NCBI RefSeq assembly: GCF_031987975.1
Contig: NZ_DALZYX010000007.1
Span: forward strand, 302,251 to 366,250
Length of the DNA: 64,000 nucleotides
Source: Pseudescherichia sp031987975
Lineage (GTDB): Bacteria > Pseudomonadota > Gammaproteobacteria > Enterobacterales > Enterobacteriaceae
Direction of reading: 5' to 3'
Shown in pieces: positions 34,943-43,571 of this stretch. The notes beneath the pieces are model-generated. The model worked only from the letters and a program-made list of their open reading frames with translations. It made no database searches and was not told where the DNA came from. Every line of letters starts with the position of its first letter. Within the stretch, counting starts at the first letter, position 1. A program made the position numbers and the translations under genes.

Positions 34943-35108
34943 TGATGTAAGATATGCCTTCCTTTTCCCTTTGTCACGACGTGTACAGGCAATTTTCTGA
35001 GAAAGGAGAAAACGATCACAGTTGCTTCAGCAAGCAAAAAACCAGGGCGTGCTTGTTATCTATTCAGGTATGCATAAAAATAACGGACATAAAATCAAGG
35101 GGAATATT

Positions 35109-36059
35109 ATGTCGAAGCAGGATGAACAACGCTTGCTGGTGAAGATCGCCACGCTCTACTACAGCGAAAACAGAAAGCAGTCTGAAATCGCCTCGCTGCT
35201 GCACCTGTCACAATCATTTGTCTCACGCGCCCTGACGCGTTGCCAGAAAGAGGGGCTGGTCAAAATTACCGTGGTTCAGCCGACCAATATCTTTGTCGAG
35301 CTGGAGAAGGCCATTGAGGAGCGTTTCGGCATTCGTCAGGCCATCGTGGTGGACGTTGGCGAGAACGCCAGCAATGGACAGCTTAAACACGCTATCGGCA
35401 GCGCGGCGGCGCACTATGTCGAAACCCGCGTCCGGCCAGAAGATCTGGTGGGCATCTCCTCCTGGAGCAGCACCATTCGCTGCATGGTGGACGAGATGCA
35501 TCCGCAGAATATCCGCGCGGCCGGGGTCATCCAGCTGCTGGGGGGCGTCGGTCCCAACGGTAACGTGCAGGCGACCATTCTTACCCAGCAGCTGGCGGCG
35601 CATCTGGGCTGTCCGGCGTGGCTGCTGCCGTCCCAGAGCATTGAGCACTCGGTGGAGGAGCGCGCCCGGCTGGTTAACAGCCCGGACGTGGCGGCGGCGG
35701 TGGCGAAGTTTGATGAGGTAGATGTTGCTATCGTCGGCATCGGTGAGCTGGAGCCGTCTCAGCTGCTGAAAAACTCGGGCAACTACTACAACGAAGAGAT
35801 GCTGACCCTGCTGGCAGAGCGCGGTGCGGTGGGGGATATCTGCCTGCACTACTACGACGCCGCCGGTAATCCGGTGCTGAGCCAGGAGGAGGATCCGGTG
35901 ATCGGTATGGAGCTGGCACAGATGCGCGCCTGCCAGCACGTTATCGCCCTGGCGGGCGGCTTAGAGAAAAGCAACGCCATTCGCGGCGCGCTGGAGGGTA
36001 ACTACATCGATGTGTTAATTACCGACTTCGCGACGGCGCGCAGCCTGATGAAAAAGTAG
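35109..36059 (+). CDS. SorC/DeoR-type sugar-responsive transcriptional regulator
   Basis: About 316 residues. The N-terminal HTH (YYSENRKQSEIASLLHLSQ, SFVSRALTRCQKEGL; about residues 15-50) is followed by a SorC sugar-binding domain (VGISSWSSTIRCMVDEM, LLGGVGPNG, GIGELEPSQLL, ALAGGLEKSNAIRGAL). AAGGGG precedes ATG 35109; upstream in-frame starts lack a good site. It lies between the isomerase gene and the sugar ABC operon and is the natural candidate for binding the paired 34-bp elements. Confidence 0.85.
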   Translation: MSKQDEQRLLVKIATLYYSENRKQSEIASLLHLSQSFVSRALTRCQKEGLVKITVVQPTNIFVELEKAIEERFGIRQAIVVDVGENASNGQLKHAIGSAAAHYVETRVRPEDLVGISSWSSTIRCMVDEMHPQNIRAAGVIQLLGGVGPNGNVQATILTQQLAAHLGCPAWLLPSQSIEHSVEERARLVNSPDVAAAVAKFDEVDVAIVGIGELEPSQLLKNSGNYYNEEMLTLLAERGAVGDICLHYYDAAGNPVLSQEEDPVIGMELAQMRACQHVIALAGGLEKSNAIRGALEGNYIDVLITDFATARSLMKK

Positions 36060-36069
36060 GGTGAAACTC

Positions 36070-36089
36070 CCCGGGCCGTATCGCCCGGG
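36070..36089. terminator. Hairpin between convergent regulator and permease genes
   Basis: CCCGGGC - 6 nt - GCCCGGG in the 46-bp gap; likely bidirectional. No long T-tract. Confidence 0.6.
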
Positions 36090-36105
36090 AAGAGAGGGCC
36101 GGGCG

Positions 36106-37194
36106 CTACTTGCCCTCCATCACCGCTTTCTGCGCCACCACCGCCGCTTTCTGCTGCATCCGGTTTTGCATCTGGTCGATGATCACCGCCACGATAATCA
36201 CGATGCCCTTAATCACCATCTGCCAGAATTCACTGACGCCCATCATCACTAGCCCGTCAGCCAGGAAACCGATGACGAAGGCACCGATCAGCGTGCCGAG
36301 AATGGTGCCGCGCCCGCCCGCCAGCGAGGTACCACCCAGCACCACCGCCGCGATGGCGTTCATCTCAAAGGCGGTGCCGTTGGCCGGATGGCTGGCCACC
36401 AGCTGGGCAGAGACCACGATCCCGGCGATGGCGGCACAGAAGCCGGAGAGCATGTAGACCAGCACCTTAACCTGCTTCACCTTCACGCCGGAGAGTTCGG
36501 CGGCGCGCTCGTTATCGCCAATGGCGTAGACGTGGCGGCCAAAGGGCAGGCGACGGGCGACGTAGGCGATAATCAGCGCCAGCACGATCATCATCCAGAT
36601 TGCCCACGGAATGCCGAACAGCGAGCCGGCCCCAATCTCGTCAAAACCGGTATTGCCCAGCAGCGGGTTTCCGGACAGTCCCGGGAAGGTCTGGCCATCG
36701 GAGGTGAGCATCGCCGCACCGCGCAGGACGTACATCGTACCGAGGGTGCAGATAAAGGGCGCGACGTTGTAGCGGGTGATGATCCAGCCGTTCACCCCGC
36801 CTATTAGCGCACCGATCAGCAACACCACGGGCACAATCACCCAGACGCTGGGGAAGATAGCGATGCCAAACATCGGCAGTACGATGCCTTTGGTGATCAT
36901 CCACCCGGCAATCATCCCGCACAGGCCCAGCGTCGCGCCGATGGAGAGGTCGATCCCGGCGGTGATAATAACAAAGGTGATCCCCAGCGCCAGAAAGGCG
37001 TTGATGGCGATATGCTTAATCATGATCACCATACTGCCTGCGGACAGAAACCCCGGCACCATCGCGGTGAAGAAGCCGACAATAAGAAAAAGGGCAATAA
37101 ACGTACGTAGTTTCAACAGAATAAGCAGAATATTCTCGCGGGACAGCGATGCCCCGCCGCGCGGCGTCAACGTGGCCGATTGGACTGTTTTCAT
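36106..37194 (-). CDS. Sugar ABC permease, RbsC/AraH family
   Basis: About 362 residues with 8-10 hydrophobic helices. Family landmarks are GIDLSIGATLGLCGMIAGW, GGVNGWIITRYNVAPFICTLGT and GGTSLAGGRGTILGTLIGA. Start at 37194 has AGGGG upstream and overlaps the region just past the ATPase stop. It is the last gene of the binding protein-DUF2291-ATPase-permease operon. The C-terminal MQQKAAVVAQKAVMEGK tail is charged and longer than in RbsC. Confidence 0.88.
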   Translation of the reverse strand: MKTVQSATLTPRGGASLSRENILLILLKLRTFIALFLIVGFFTAMVPGFLSAGSMVIMIKHIAINAFLALGITFVIITAGIDLSIGATLGLCGMIAGWMITKGIVLPMFGIAIFPSVWVIVPVVLLIGALIGGVNGWIITRYNVAPFICTLGTMYVLRGAAMLTSDGQTFPGLSGNPLLGNTGFDEIGAGSLFGIPWAIWMMIVLALIIAYVARRLPFGRHVYAIGDNERAAELSGVKVKQVKVLVYMLSGFCAAIAGIVVSAQLVASHPANGTAFEMNAIAAVVLGGTSLAGGRGTILGTLIGAFVIGFLADGLVMMGVSEFWQMVIKGIVIIVAVIIDQMQNRMQQKAAVVAQKAVMEGK

Positions 37195-37195
37195 T

Positions 37196-38722
37196 TTAAA
37201 ACCCCTGAGCACTTGCTGTGACCAGCGCTGATTCTTCGGCTCGATCGCGGACGATATCGGCGGTAAGCTTGCCGCCGGACATCACCAGAATACGATCGGA
37301 AACCGCCATGATCTCTTTCAAATCCGAGGTGGAGAAGACCACCGCGATGCCCTGCTGAGAGAGCTGTACCATCATACGGAACACGTCCGCCTTGGCACCG
37401 ACATCGATACCCCGCGTCGGCTCGTCAAGAAACAACACCTTCGGATTGGTCAGCAGCGAGCGGCCAATCACCACCTTCTGCTGGTTACCGCCGCTCAACG
37501 CCTGGATCTCTACCTCCGGTGAGGAGACCTTGATCGACAGGTCGCCAATGGTACCGGCCACGACAGCATCCTCCTCTTTTCTGGCGATGGTCAGCCCGCG
37601 CTGGAGGCGTCGCCAGAGGCTGGCGATGGTCAGATTGCTGGCTACCGAGGAGATGGGGAAGATCCCGGTCCGCTTGCGGTCTTCTGGCACCAGGCTCATC
37701 CCCATGCGAATGCGGTCGGCGGTCGCCAGCCGCTGGGGGACCGGCTTGCTGTCCAGCCACAGTTTACCGAAGTAGTTGCGCTCGGTGCCCAGCAGACACT
37801 CGAACAGTTCGGTGCGTCCGGCCCCCATCAGGCCGTAGATACCGACGATCTCCCCGGCATGCACCTTAAAGCTGACGTCGTTAACCACCGTGTTTCCCGC
37901 GGCGTTAACGCAGGTAATGTGCTCCGCCTCCAGCAGCGGGGGACCAAAGGTACGGCCCGGTTCAAGGAAGTTACTTACCGGATCGCTGCCAAGCATCTCG
38001 CGGACAATCCACGGCACGTCGATATCTTTTACCTGCGCTTCCGCCTGGAACTTGCCGTCGCGCAGGATGGTAATGACGTCGCCGATGGCCATCAGCTCTT
38101 CCAGGCGATGCGAGATATAGATGATAGAGACCCCCTGGCGGGTCAGCTCGCGGATCACGCGAAACAGGATCTCCACTTCGGTTTTACTTAGCGCCGAGGT
38201 GGGTTCGTCGAGGATCAGAATGTCCGCATCCTCCGCCAGCGCCTTGGCGATCTCTACCAGCTGCTGCTGGCCCACCTTCAGGTTACCCACCAGATCTTTG
38301 GGCGAAATAGGCTGGTCGAGGCGTTGCAGTAGCTCGGCGGTACGGCGCTCCTGCTCGGCCTCGTTGATGGGCGTGACGCCTTTTTGCAACTCGCGGCCAA
38401 GAAAGATATTCTCGGCAACGTTCAGGTTCTCAAACAGATTAAGCTCCTGGTGCACCATGCCGATGCCGTGCGCCGCCGCTGCACGGGTGCTCGGAAAGTG
38501 CACCGGTTCGCCGTTAAGCAGGATCTCACCGAGGCTGGGCTGCTGCACGCCGGCGAGGATCTTCATTAATGTCGATTTACCAGCCCCGTTCTCGCCAATG
38601 ATGACGTTAACCTTGCCGCGCCAGACGTTATAGTCAACGTTATCCAGGGCGATGGTGCCGGGGAAGAGCATCGAGATACCACGCGTGCGCAGGATAATGT
38701 CATCTACAGGGGTAACGCTCAT
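37196..38722 (-). CDS. Sugar ABC ATPase, RbsA/AraG-type, two nucleotide domains
   Basis: A 508-residue fused double ATPase. The first domain has GENGAGKST (about residue 42) and ILILDEPTSALS; the second has the degenerate Walker A GLMGAGRTE, the signature LSGGNQQK and VLFLDEPTRGIDVGAKAD. One active and one degenerate site is usual for this family. It starts at the last base of the DUF2291 gene stop. Confidence 0.9.
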   Translation of the reverse strand: MSVTPVDDIILRTRGISMLFPGTIALDNVDYNVWRGKVNVIIGENGAGKSTLMKILAGVQQPSLGEILLNGEPVHFPSTRAAAAHGIGMVHQELNLFENLNVAENIFLGRELQKGVTPINEAEQERRTAELLQRLDQPISPKDLVGNLKVGQQQLVEIAKALAEDADILILDEPTSALSKTEVEILFRVIRELTRQGVSIIYISHRLEELMAIGDVITILRDGKFQAEAQVKDIDVPWIVREMLGSDPVSNFLEPGRTFGPPLLEAEHITCVNAAGNTVVNDVSFKVHAGEIVGIYGLMGAGRTELFECLLGTERNYFGKLWLDSKPVPQRLATADRIRMGMSLVPEDRKRTGIFPISSVASNLTIASLWRRLQRGLTIARKEEDAVVAGTIGDLSIKVSSPEVEIQALSGGNQQKVVIGRSLLTNPKVLFLDEPTRGIDVGAKADVFRMMVQLSQQGIAVVFSTSDLKEIMAVSDRILVMSGGKLTADIVRDRAEESALVTASAQGF

Positions 38723-39330
38723 TACTGTGCCTCCTGTTTAACATCCAGCGCTGCGGCGTCCTGGGCTTTGCCATTGGCCAGCGTCACCGCAAACAGCACG
38801 GTGACCGGTTTCCCGTTCCAGCTGGCGTCGATTTTCGGCAGGTGCTTCGCGGCTTCGCGGTTATAGGCGCGAGAGAGCTGGGCAAACTGCACCTGGTTAG
38901 TAAAATCTTCAAACTTAAAGCCGGTGGCATCGCGAATGGCGTTGCCGCGCATCACCGGCCCAAGCTGGATGGTCAGCGGCTGGTTGTCGACGGTGAACGT
39001 CAGCTTCTGCTCGCGCGCATTACTGACGTCAACCGCGGTGACCGGGCTGGTCAGACGAACAAAAACGCTCTTCGGTGCGCCGCTGGCGGCTTTCAGCTGG
39101 CTGGTAAACGCGCTGGCATCCAGCGCGTGTTGGTTAGCGGCATCCATAACGCGGGGCTGCCATGTCTGTTGCGCGATCTGCTGCGGGGTCAGATTGTCGA
39201 AACTCTGTTTCGCATTTGGATCGGCAGGCATGATTGGCTTGCCGTTTTCATCCAGATCCACCACCGTGCAGGCCGTTAGCAACAGGGTGGTGCACCCTAT
39301 CAGCGCGACACCCCATTGTTTTAAGCCCAT
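38722..39330 (-). CDS. DUF2291 family lipoprotein of the sugar importer operon
   Basis: A 202-residue lipoprotein: signal peptide with lipobox LLTAC (Cys at about residue 21), then a soluble domain with TVDNQPLTIQLGPVMRGNAIRDATGFKFEDF. The family travels with Rbs-type sugar importers but has no established function that I can name. Asp after the +1 Cys is absent (CTVV), so the outer membrane is the default location. It is coupled to the ATPase gene by a 1-bp overlap. Confidence 0.82.
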   Translation of the reverse strand: MGLKQWGVALIGCTTLLLTACTVVDLDENGKPIMPADPNAKQSFDNLTPQQIAQQTWQPRVMDAANQHALDASAFTSQLKAASGAPKSVFVRLTSPVTAVDVSNAREQKLTFTVDNQPLTIQLGPVMRGNAIRDATGFKFEDFTNQVQFAQLSRAYNREAAKHLPKIDASWNGKPVTVLFAVTLANGKAQDAAALDVKQEAQ

Positions 39331-39342
39331 AGCGCCTCCGCC

Positions 39343-40284
39343 TTACTCGCCGAGTTTAAACATGTTGAGTTTTTTAGCGTTTGACTCATCGATCAGGACG
39401 CAATCCATCAGCTGTTTTTCATCTTTCTGCGCTTTGCCGTTTTTCAGGAAGTAGTCCGCCTGGACAACGGCCATCTGCGCCTGCTCCCAGCCTGGCTGCA
39501 GTACGGTGGCTTTGATATTGCCTTTGTTGATAATGGAGTCGCGGGTGTAGTCGCTGCCGTCGAAGCCAACAACGATAACGTTAGTTTTCCCGGCAGCCTT
39601 CAGCGCGGCCTCGGCACCTAATGCCATAGTGTCGTTGCCGGAGATGACGCCCACAATGTCTGGGTTGGTCTGCAGAATGGCTTCCATACGGTTAAACGCT
39701 TCGGTCTGGCTCCAGTTAGCGGTCTGCTGCGCCACCATTTTCATGTCCGGGTAGTCATCCAGGATATCGTGGTAACCCTGAGAGCGGACGCTGGCATTGG
39801 TATCCGACTGGCGGCCCAGCAGTTCAACATATTTACCTTTGCCATCCAGAAGCTTGGCAAACTTTTCAGCCCCGAGCTGCGCACCCTGATAGTTGTTGGA
39901 GACAATCTGTGCCACGGCGATGCCGGTTTTGTTAATCTCACGATCGATCAGGAAGGCCGGAACGCCTGCGGCCTTGGCTTTCTCCAGCGGTCCAACGGTG
40001 GCGTCAGCCCCGGCATTATCGAGAATAATCGCTTTCGCCTTGCGGGCGATGGCGGTCTCAATTAGCTGGTTTTGCTTGTTTACGTCATCATCATGTGAGG
40101 CGACAAGGGTGGTGTACCCCAGCTCTTTGGCTTTCGCCGCCGCGCCGTCGGCCTCTGCTTTAAAGAAAGGGTTGTCGTGTGAAGGGGTAATAATAGCGAT
40201 CAGTCCATTATCAGCAGCAAACAGCGAACCGGAAGCGGCAATCATGGAAGCGAGCAGGACGGATTTTACAAAGGTAGCGTTCAT
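39343..40284 (-). CDS. Periplasmic sugar-binding protein, RbsB family
   Basis: About 313 residues. Signal peptide MNATFVKSVLLASMIAASG to FAAD. The mature domain follows RbsB: AIITPSHDNPFFKAEADGA, LIDREI, SNNYQGAQLGAEKFA, GRQSDTNASVRSQGYHD and VVGFDGSDYTRD, which include the sugar-contacting Asn, Arg, Asp and Phe positions of the family. Start at 40284 has GTGGAG upstream. It is the first gene of its operon; a 34-bp operator-like element lies 14 bp upstream. Ligand likely a pentose, hexose or derivative. Confidence 0.88.
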   Translation of the reverse strand: MNATFVKSVLLASMIAASGSLFAADNGLIAIITPSHDNPFFKAEADGAAAKAKELGYTTLVASHDDDVNKQNQLIETAIARKAKAIILDNAGADATVGPLEKAKAAGVPAFLIDREINKTGIAVAQIVSNNYQGAQLGAEKFAKLLDGKGKYVELLGRQSDTNASVRSQGYHDILDDYPDMKMVAQQTANWSQTEAFNRMEAILQTNPDIVGVISGNDTMALGAEAALKAAGKTNVIVVGFDGSDYTRDSIINKGNIKATVLQPGWEQAQMAVVQADYFLKNGKAQKDEKQLMDCVLIDESNAKKLNMFKLGE

Positions 40285-40297
40285 CGTTTTCTCCACA

Positions 40298-40331
40298 TTG
40301 AATATTTATTCAATAATGATTTATTATTCAA
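40298..40331. promoter_or_regulatory. 34-bp operator-like element, copy B
   Basis: 30 of 34 bases equal copy A at 34909-34942, in the same orientation relative to its gene, immediately upstream of the sugar-binding protein gene. Indicates that isomerase and importer are one regulon. Confidence 0.7.
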
Positions 40332-40442
40332 ATTAACGATAAAGCCGAGTGGGTAAACTGTCTACGGTTTGCGCAGGTAATTTCTTAAAAAGAGAAAAGG
40401 ATCACGCTCTGTGAGCGGAGAAGAAGCGTGTGAAATGGTGAA

Positions 40443-40472
40443 AGGCCGGGTACATCCGTCATTGCCCGGCCT
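40443..40472. terminator. Hairpin after the OYE-family gene
   Basis: AGGCCGGG - 14 nt - CCCGGCCT just past the stop of the minus-strand flavoenzyme gene; GC-rich stem without a long T-tract, possibly a REP element acting as terminator. Confidence 0.55.
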
Positions 40473-40493
40473 GTTTCTAAAGCCCGATCGGCG

Positions 40494-41594
40494 CTACGGC
40501 TGGGGTAGTTCGCACTCTTTGATATTCGCGATGGGACCGAGGATGGCGTTATCAAATGGCTGAAGCGCTTGACCACGCTCAACGCGTAATGGCCAGTCAT
40601 GGTTAGCCAGCGCCCCGCGCCCCAGGGCGATAAAGTTTGCTCCGCAATTCATTACCTCCAGCGCTTTTTCTGTATCTTGCAGGCTGCCGTTAGCCATAAT
40701 CGTCAACTCTGGCGCATATTTTCGTGCAAGAGCAACAAGCGACAGCGGACTATCTGCAAAGGCAGGCTGCCACGCTTCGTACTCGGTCAGATGCAGATAG
40801 TCCAGACCTGCATTGGCAAGTAACGTGAATACCGTCCGGGCATCCTCTTCACCGTTGGCCCACTTATGGAAGAAGTCATTAACTTTGCCCTGTGAGATGC
40901 GGATCCCTACGGGGACGCTCTGACCTATGCGTGCTCTGACAGCCTTGATCGTCTCCAGGCTGAGGGTGAGCCGTCCAGCGATGTCCCCGCCCCATCTGTC
41001 GGTACGCAGGTTGGTGTAGTCGGTAAAGAATTGATCAAGCAAATAACCGTTCGCCCCGTGGATCTCTACGCCATCAAAACCGGCTTCCTCAACCGCGCGT
41101 GCTGCGGCATCGGCAAAGCTGGCAATAATGCCGAGGATCTCCGCCTCTGCCAGCTCTCGCGGAACAGGATACTCACCTTCGCCCCGATAAAATGACATCT
41201 GCTTCCCGACAGGACGAATTGCTGAGGGCCCAACGGTGCCCTCCTCGAAATTGTTACCCTGCGAGAGCGCACCAGCGTGCTGGATCTGGGCGAAAATATG
41301 ACCTCCCTGACCATGGACAGCCTCAACAATCTCTCTCCAGGCGGCAGACTGTCTGGCGCTGGTCAATCCGGCCTGATAGGCATAGGTCTGTGACCAGGCG
41401 GTATCAATATAGATGCCTTCGGTAATAACAAGAGCAAATCCTCCCCGCGCAAAATCTTCGTAGTAGGCTTTCATGCGCTCGCTGGCAACGCCATCAACAG
41501 ACGCCGTGACGCGCGTCATCGGGGCTACAACCAACCTGTTACGCAGTGATAGCGTGCCGATCGGGTATGAACTGAACAGGGGTGATGCTTTCAT
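40494..41594 (-). CDS. Old Yellow Enzyme-family NADH:flavin oxidoreductase
   Basis: A 366-residue FMN-dependent TIM barrel. RLVVAPMTR near the N-terminus, the FAQIQHAG segment, and the family's strand VEIHGANGYLLDQF with the HGAN substrate-binding residues all point to an alkene reductase. CAGGAG precedes ATG 41594; a longer in-frame start is possible. It is divergent from a LysR-type gene, which probably controls it. The substrate is unknown; OYEs reduce activated alkenes of quinones and electrophiles. Confidence 0.88.
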   Translation of the reverse strand: MKASPLFSSYPIGTLSLRNRLVVAPMTRVTASVDGVASERMKAYYEDFARGGFALVITEGIYIDTAWSQTYAYQAGLTSARQSAAWREIVEAVHGQGGHIFAQIQHAGALSQGNNFEEGTVGPSAIRPVGKQMSFYRGEGEYPVPRELAEAEILGIIASFADAAARAVEEAGFDGVEIHGANGYLLDQFFTDYTNLRTDRWGGDIAGRLTLSLETIKAVRARIGQSVPVGIRISQGKVNDFFHKWANGEEDARTVFTLLANAGLDYLHLTEYEAWQPAFADSPLSLVALARKYAPELTIMANGSLQDTEKALEVMNCGANFIALGRGALANHDWPLRVERGQALQPFDNAILGPIANIKECELPQP

Positions 41595-41708
41595 GTTAAA
41601 ACTCCTGATGAGTATTAAATCAAAAAAGCAATATAATGGTTGTATCTTCAGGTATAAACTGGCGGAAATGATACGTCGGTATAACATTATTCGTTATAAA
41701 GAGGGTTT

Positions 41709-42590
41709 ATGCATCTGCAGGATGTCTCGCTCTTTCTTACGATTTGCGAAACCCGCAGCCTGGCGAAAGCGGCGCGCCGACTCGACATGTCATCTATGGC
41801 TGTTTCAAGGCGGCTCGCAGGCCTTGAGCAAGAGCTGGGAGTCCGCCTTCTGCAACGAACAACGCGTTCGGTGTCATTGACCGAAGAGGGAACTGAGTTC
41901 CTTCCCTACGCCCGGGCGCTTGTAGAGGCGGAGGAGGGAGCAAAATCGCTGTTTTCCGGCAAAACAGCGGGTGCTATTGGGCTATTACGGGTTACAGCGC
42001 CCTCTGGATTTGGGCGACGAAACATTTTGCCGCTGATCCCAGGGCTATTGTCTGCTAACCCGAAACTCAACGTTGATCTTCAGCTAAGTGAAGATGTGGT
42101 AGACATTGTCGGCGGCGGTATTGACGTAGCAATACGCATTGCGCCGCTGCGTGACTCAACGCTGATTGCACATAAAATTACGGATAATCCGCGGATTATT
42201 TGTGCTTCACCGACCTATCTTCAACGCCACGGACAGCCTGAAATGCTTCGGCAGCTAGGCGATCACCCCTGTCTGCGCTTAACCAGCGTGCCGCAGTGGA
42301 CATTCGAAGCTGGTGGACAAAACACAAGCATCAGCGTTGAAGGCCGTTTCAGTTCAAATAATGTAGAGGGCGTCAGGGAGCTGTGTGTTCAGGGTATGGG
42401 TCTTGCTCAGCTTACCCGCTGGGATGTTATGAAGGAGATTGATGATGGGTCACTGGTAGAAATAGCCCTCAGCGATGCTCAACCGCAGATGTTGTCGGTG
42501 TGGGCGCTGCTGCCTACGACCCGCTATTTACCGCAGCGAGCCAGCCTGTTTATTGAGGCATTAAAAACGTCACTTAAGCCGAAAAAATAA
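41709..42590 (+). CDS. LysR-type transcriptional regulator
   Basis: A 293-residue LTTR. The N-terminal HTH reads MHLQDVSLFLTICETRSLAK then RRLDMSSMAVSRRLAGLEQE, and the effector domain begins near residue 90. The short HTH-proximal part is the AaeR/DsdC-like type often paired with oxidoreductases. It is divergent from the OYE gene with a 114-bp AT-rich gap, the usual arrangement for autoregulation and activation. A perfect 10-bp-stem terminator overlaps its stop codon. Confidence 0.88.
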   Translation: MHLQDVSLFLTICETRSLAKAARRLDMSSMAVSRRLAGLEQELGVRLLQRTTRSVSLTEEGTEFLPYARALVEAEEGAKSLFSGKTAGAIGLLRVTAPSGFGRRNILPLIPGLLSANPKLNVDLQLSEDVVDIVGGGIDVAIRIAPLRDSTLIAHKITDNPRIICASPTYLQRHGQPEMLRQLGDHPCLRLTSVPQWTFEAGGQNTSISVEGRFSSNNVEGVRELCVQGMGLAQLTRWDVMKEIDDGSLVEIALSDAQPQMLSVWALLPTTRYLPQRASLFIEALKTSLKPKK

Positions 42591-42610
42591 AACCGCCGAA
42601 GCGGTTTTAT
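42587..42610. terminator. Bidirectional terminator
   Basis: Perfect ATAAAACCGC - CGAA - GCGGTTTTAT with T/A tracts on both sides, between the converging LysR and DinI-like genes; it overlaps both stop codons. Confidence 0.85.
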
Positions 42611-42846
42611 TCTGCGACCAGCCACATATCGGCCTCTTCAAACATCTCTTCCAGCATGCGGTTCAGTTTCTCTCTGTCGCTTTTGCTGGCGTCGCTGTTA
42701 AGCCCGTTGGCCTGCATCGGTTTGACCCGCACCTCGGCGTCCGGGAAGATGCGGTGAACCCGGCGCGTCAGCTCGTCCAGGATAATTTCACGCGCGCCCG
42801 GCAGCCCGGCCACGTTTCGCTTGTCATACACTAATTCAACAAACAC
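42607..42846 (-). CDS. DinI-family protein under LexA control
   Basis: A 79-residue DinI-like protein: MFVELVYDKRN start, IILDELTRRVHRIFPDAEVR, and the acidic C-terminal helix (MLEEMFEEADMWL) that mimics DNA in DinI and binds RecA. A near-perfect LexA box lies 18 bp upstream of the start. In E. coli DinI stabilises RecA filaments and restrains UmuD cleavage. Similar copies are also found on prophages, so this one may be the chromosomal dinI-like paralogue or a phage relic. Confidence 0.88.
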   Translation of the reverse strand: MFVELVYDKRNVAGLPGAREIILDELTRRVHRIFPDAEVRVKPMQANGLNSDASKSDREKLNRMLEEMFEEADMWLVAE

Positions 42847-42863
42847 ACATCCACCTTCGAAGC

Positions 42864-42879
42864 CTGGTTATATATACAG
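42864..42879. promoter_or_regulatory. LexA (SOS) box
   Basis: CTGGTTATATATACAG fits CTG-N10-CAG with the consensus TATATA centre, positioned just upstream of the dinI-like gene. Confidence 0.85.
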
Positions 42880-43001
42880 GCGTTACTATAGAAGGCTTGC
42901 CAGCCGAGGTAAAGCAAAATACGTCGCTTCCGGGTTGCGCTTTATCACGTTCATAGTTAAAGCTTTAGTGTCGGTATGACGCATGTACAGGAGCAACGTT
43001 G

Positions 43002-43529
43002 ATGAAAATTGTTTGTCTGGGGTGGGGATCGCTGGTCTGGAAATCGGGTGACCTACCCGTGGCGGGTGAATGGCACACTGACGGCCCGGCGCTGCCCATT
43101 GAGTTTACGCGCGTCAGCGACGGTGGGGAGCTGGCCACCGCTATCTGCCTTAACGCAGACCCTGTACCGGTGCTCTGGGCGACGCTGGCGACCCACTCCC
43201 TCAGCGAGGCGTGCCAGGCGCTGCGCGAACGGGAAGGGATCCCGGCGAAGCGGGTGGACGGTGTTGGGTCGCTACATATTTCTCCTCAGACCACGGGCCT
43301 GCTCGCAGACTGGGCGCGTGCGCGTGGTATCGATGCGCTTATCTGGACGGCGCTACCGGCGCGAGTAGACGCCATCGAGGGCAAAATCCCGACTACGGAA
43401 GCCGCTATTGCTTATCTCAGGGAGCTGACGGGGGAAGTGCGTGAGCATGCCAAAAATTATATCCAGCAGGTGCCAGACCAGATTGATACGGCCTACCGGC
43501 GTGAAATCAGAGCGGCGTTAGGGTGGTAG
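43002..43529 (+). CDS. Conserved protein of unknown function, possibly gamma-glutamylcyclotransferase-like
   Basis: About 175 residues from ATG 43002 (AGGAG 8 nt upstream). The start MKIVCLGWGSLVWKSGDLP resembles the glycine-rich YGSL loop of gamma-glutamylcyclotransferase-like folds, and PIEFTRVSDGGELATAICL would be the next strands. The C-terminal YRELTGEVREHAKNYIQQV-type helix is unremarkable. I cannot assign a family with certainty. It is an isolated gene followed by a strong terminator. Confidence 0.6.
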   Translation: MKIVCLGWGSLVWKSGDLPVAGEWHTDGPALPIEFTRVSDGGELATAICLNADPVPVLWATLATHSLSEACQALREREGIPAKRVDGVGSLHISPQTTGLLADWARARGIDALIWTALPARVDAIEGKIPTTEAAIAYLRELTGEVREHAKNYIQQVPDQIDTAYRREIRAALGW

Positions 43530-43539
43530 AAGATCCACG

Positions 43540-43561
43540 CTCCCCCGCGTTTGCGGGGGAG
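43540..43561. terminator. Hairpin terminator between convergent genes
   Basis: CTCCCCCGC - GTTT - GCGGGGGAG, perfect 9-bp stem in the gap between the unknown protein and yccJ. Confidence 0.75.
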
Positions 43562-43571
43562 GCGAGGGGAA

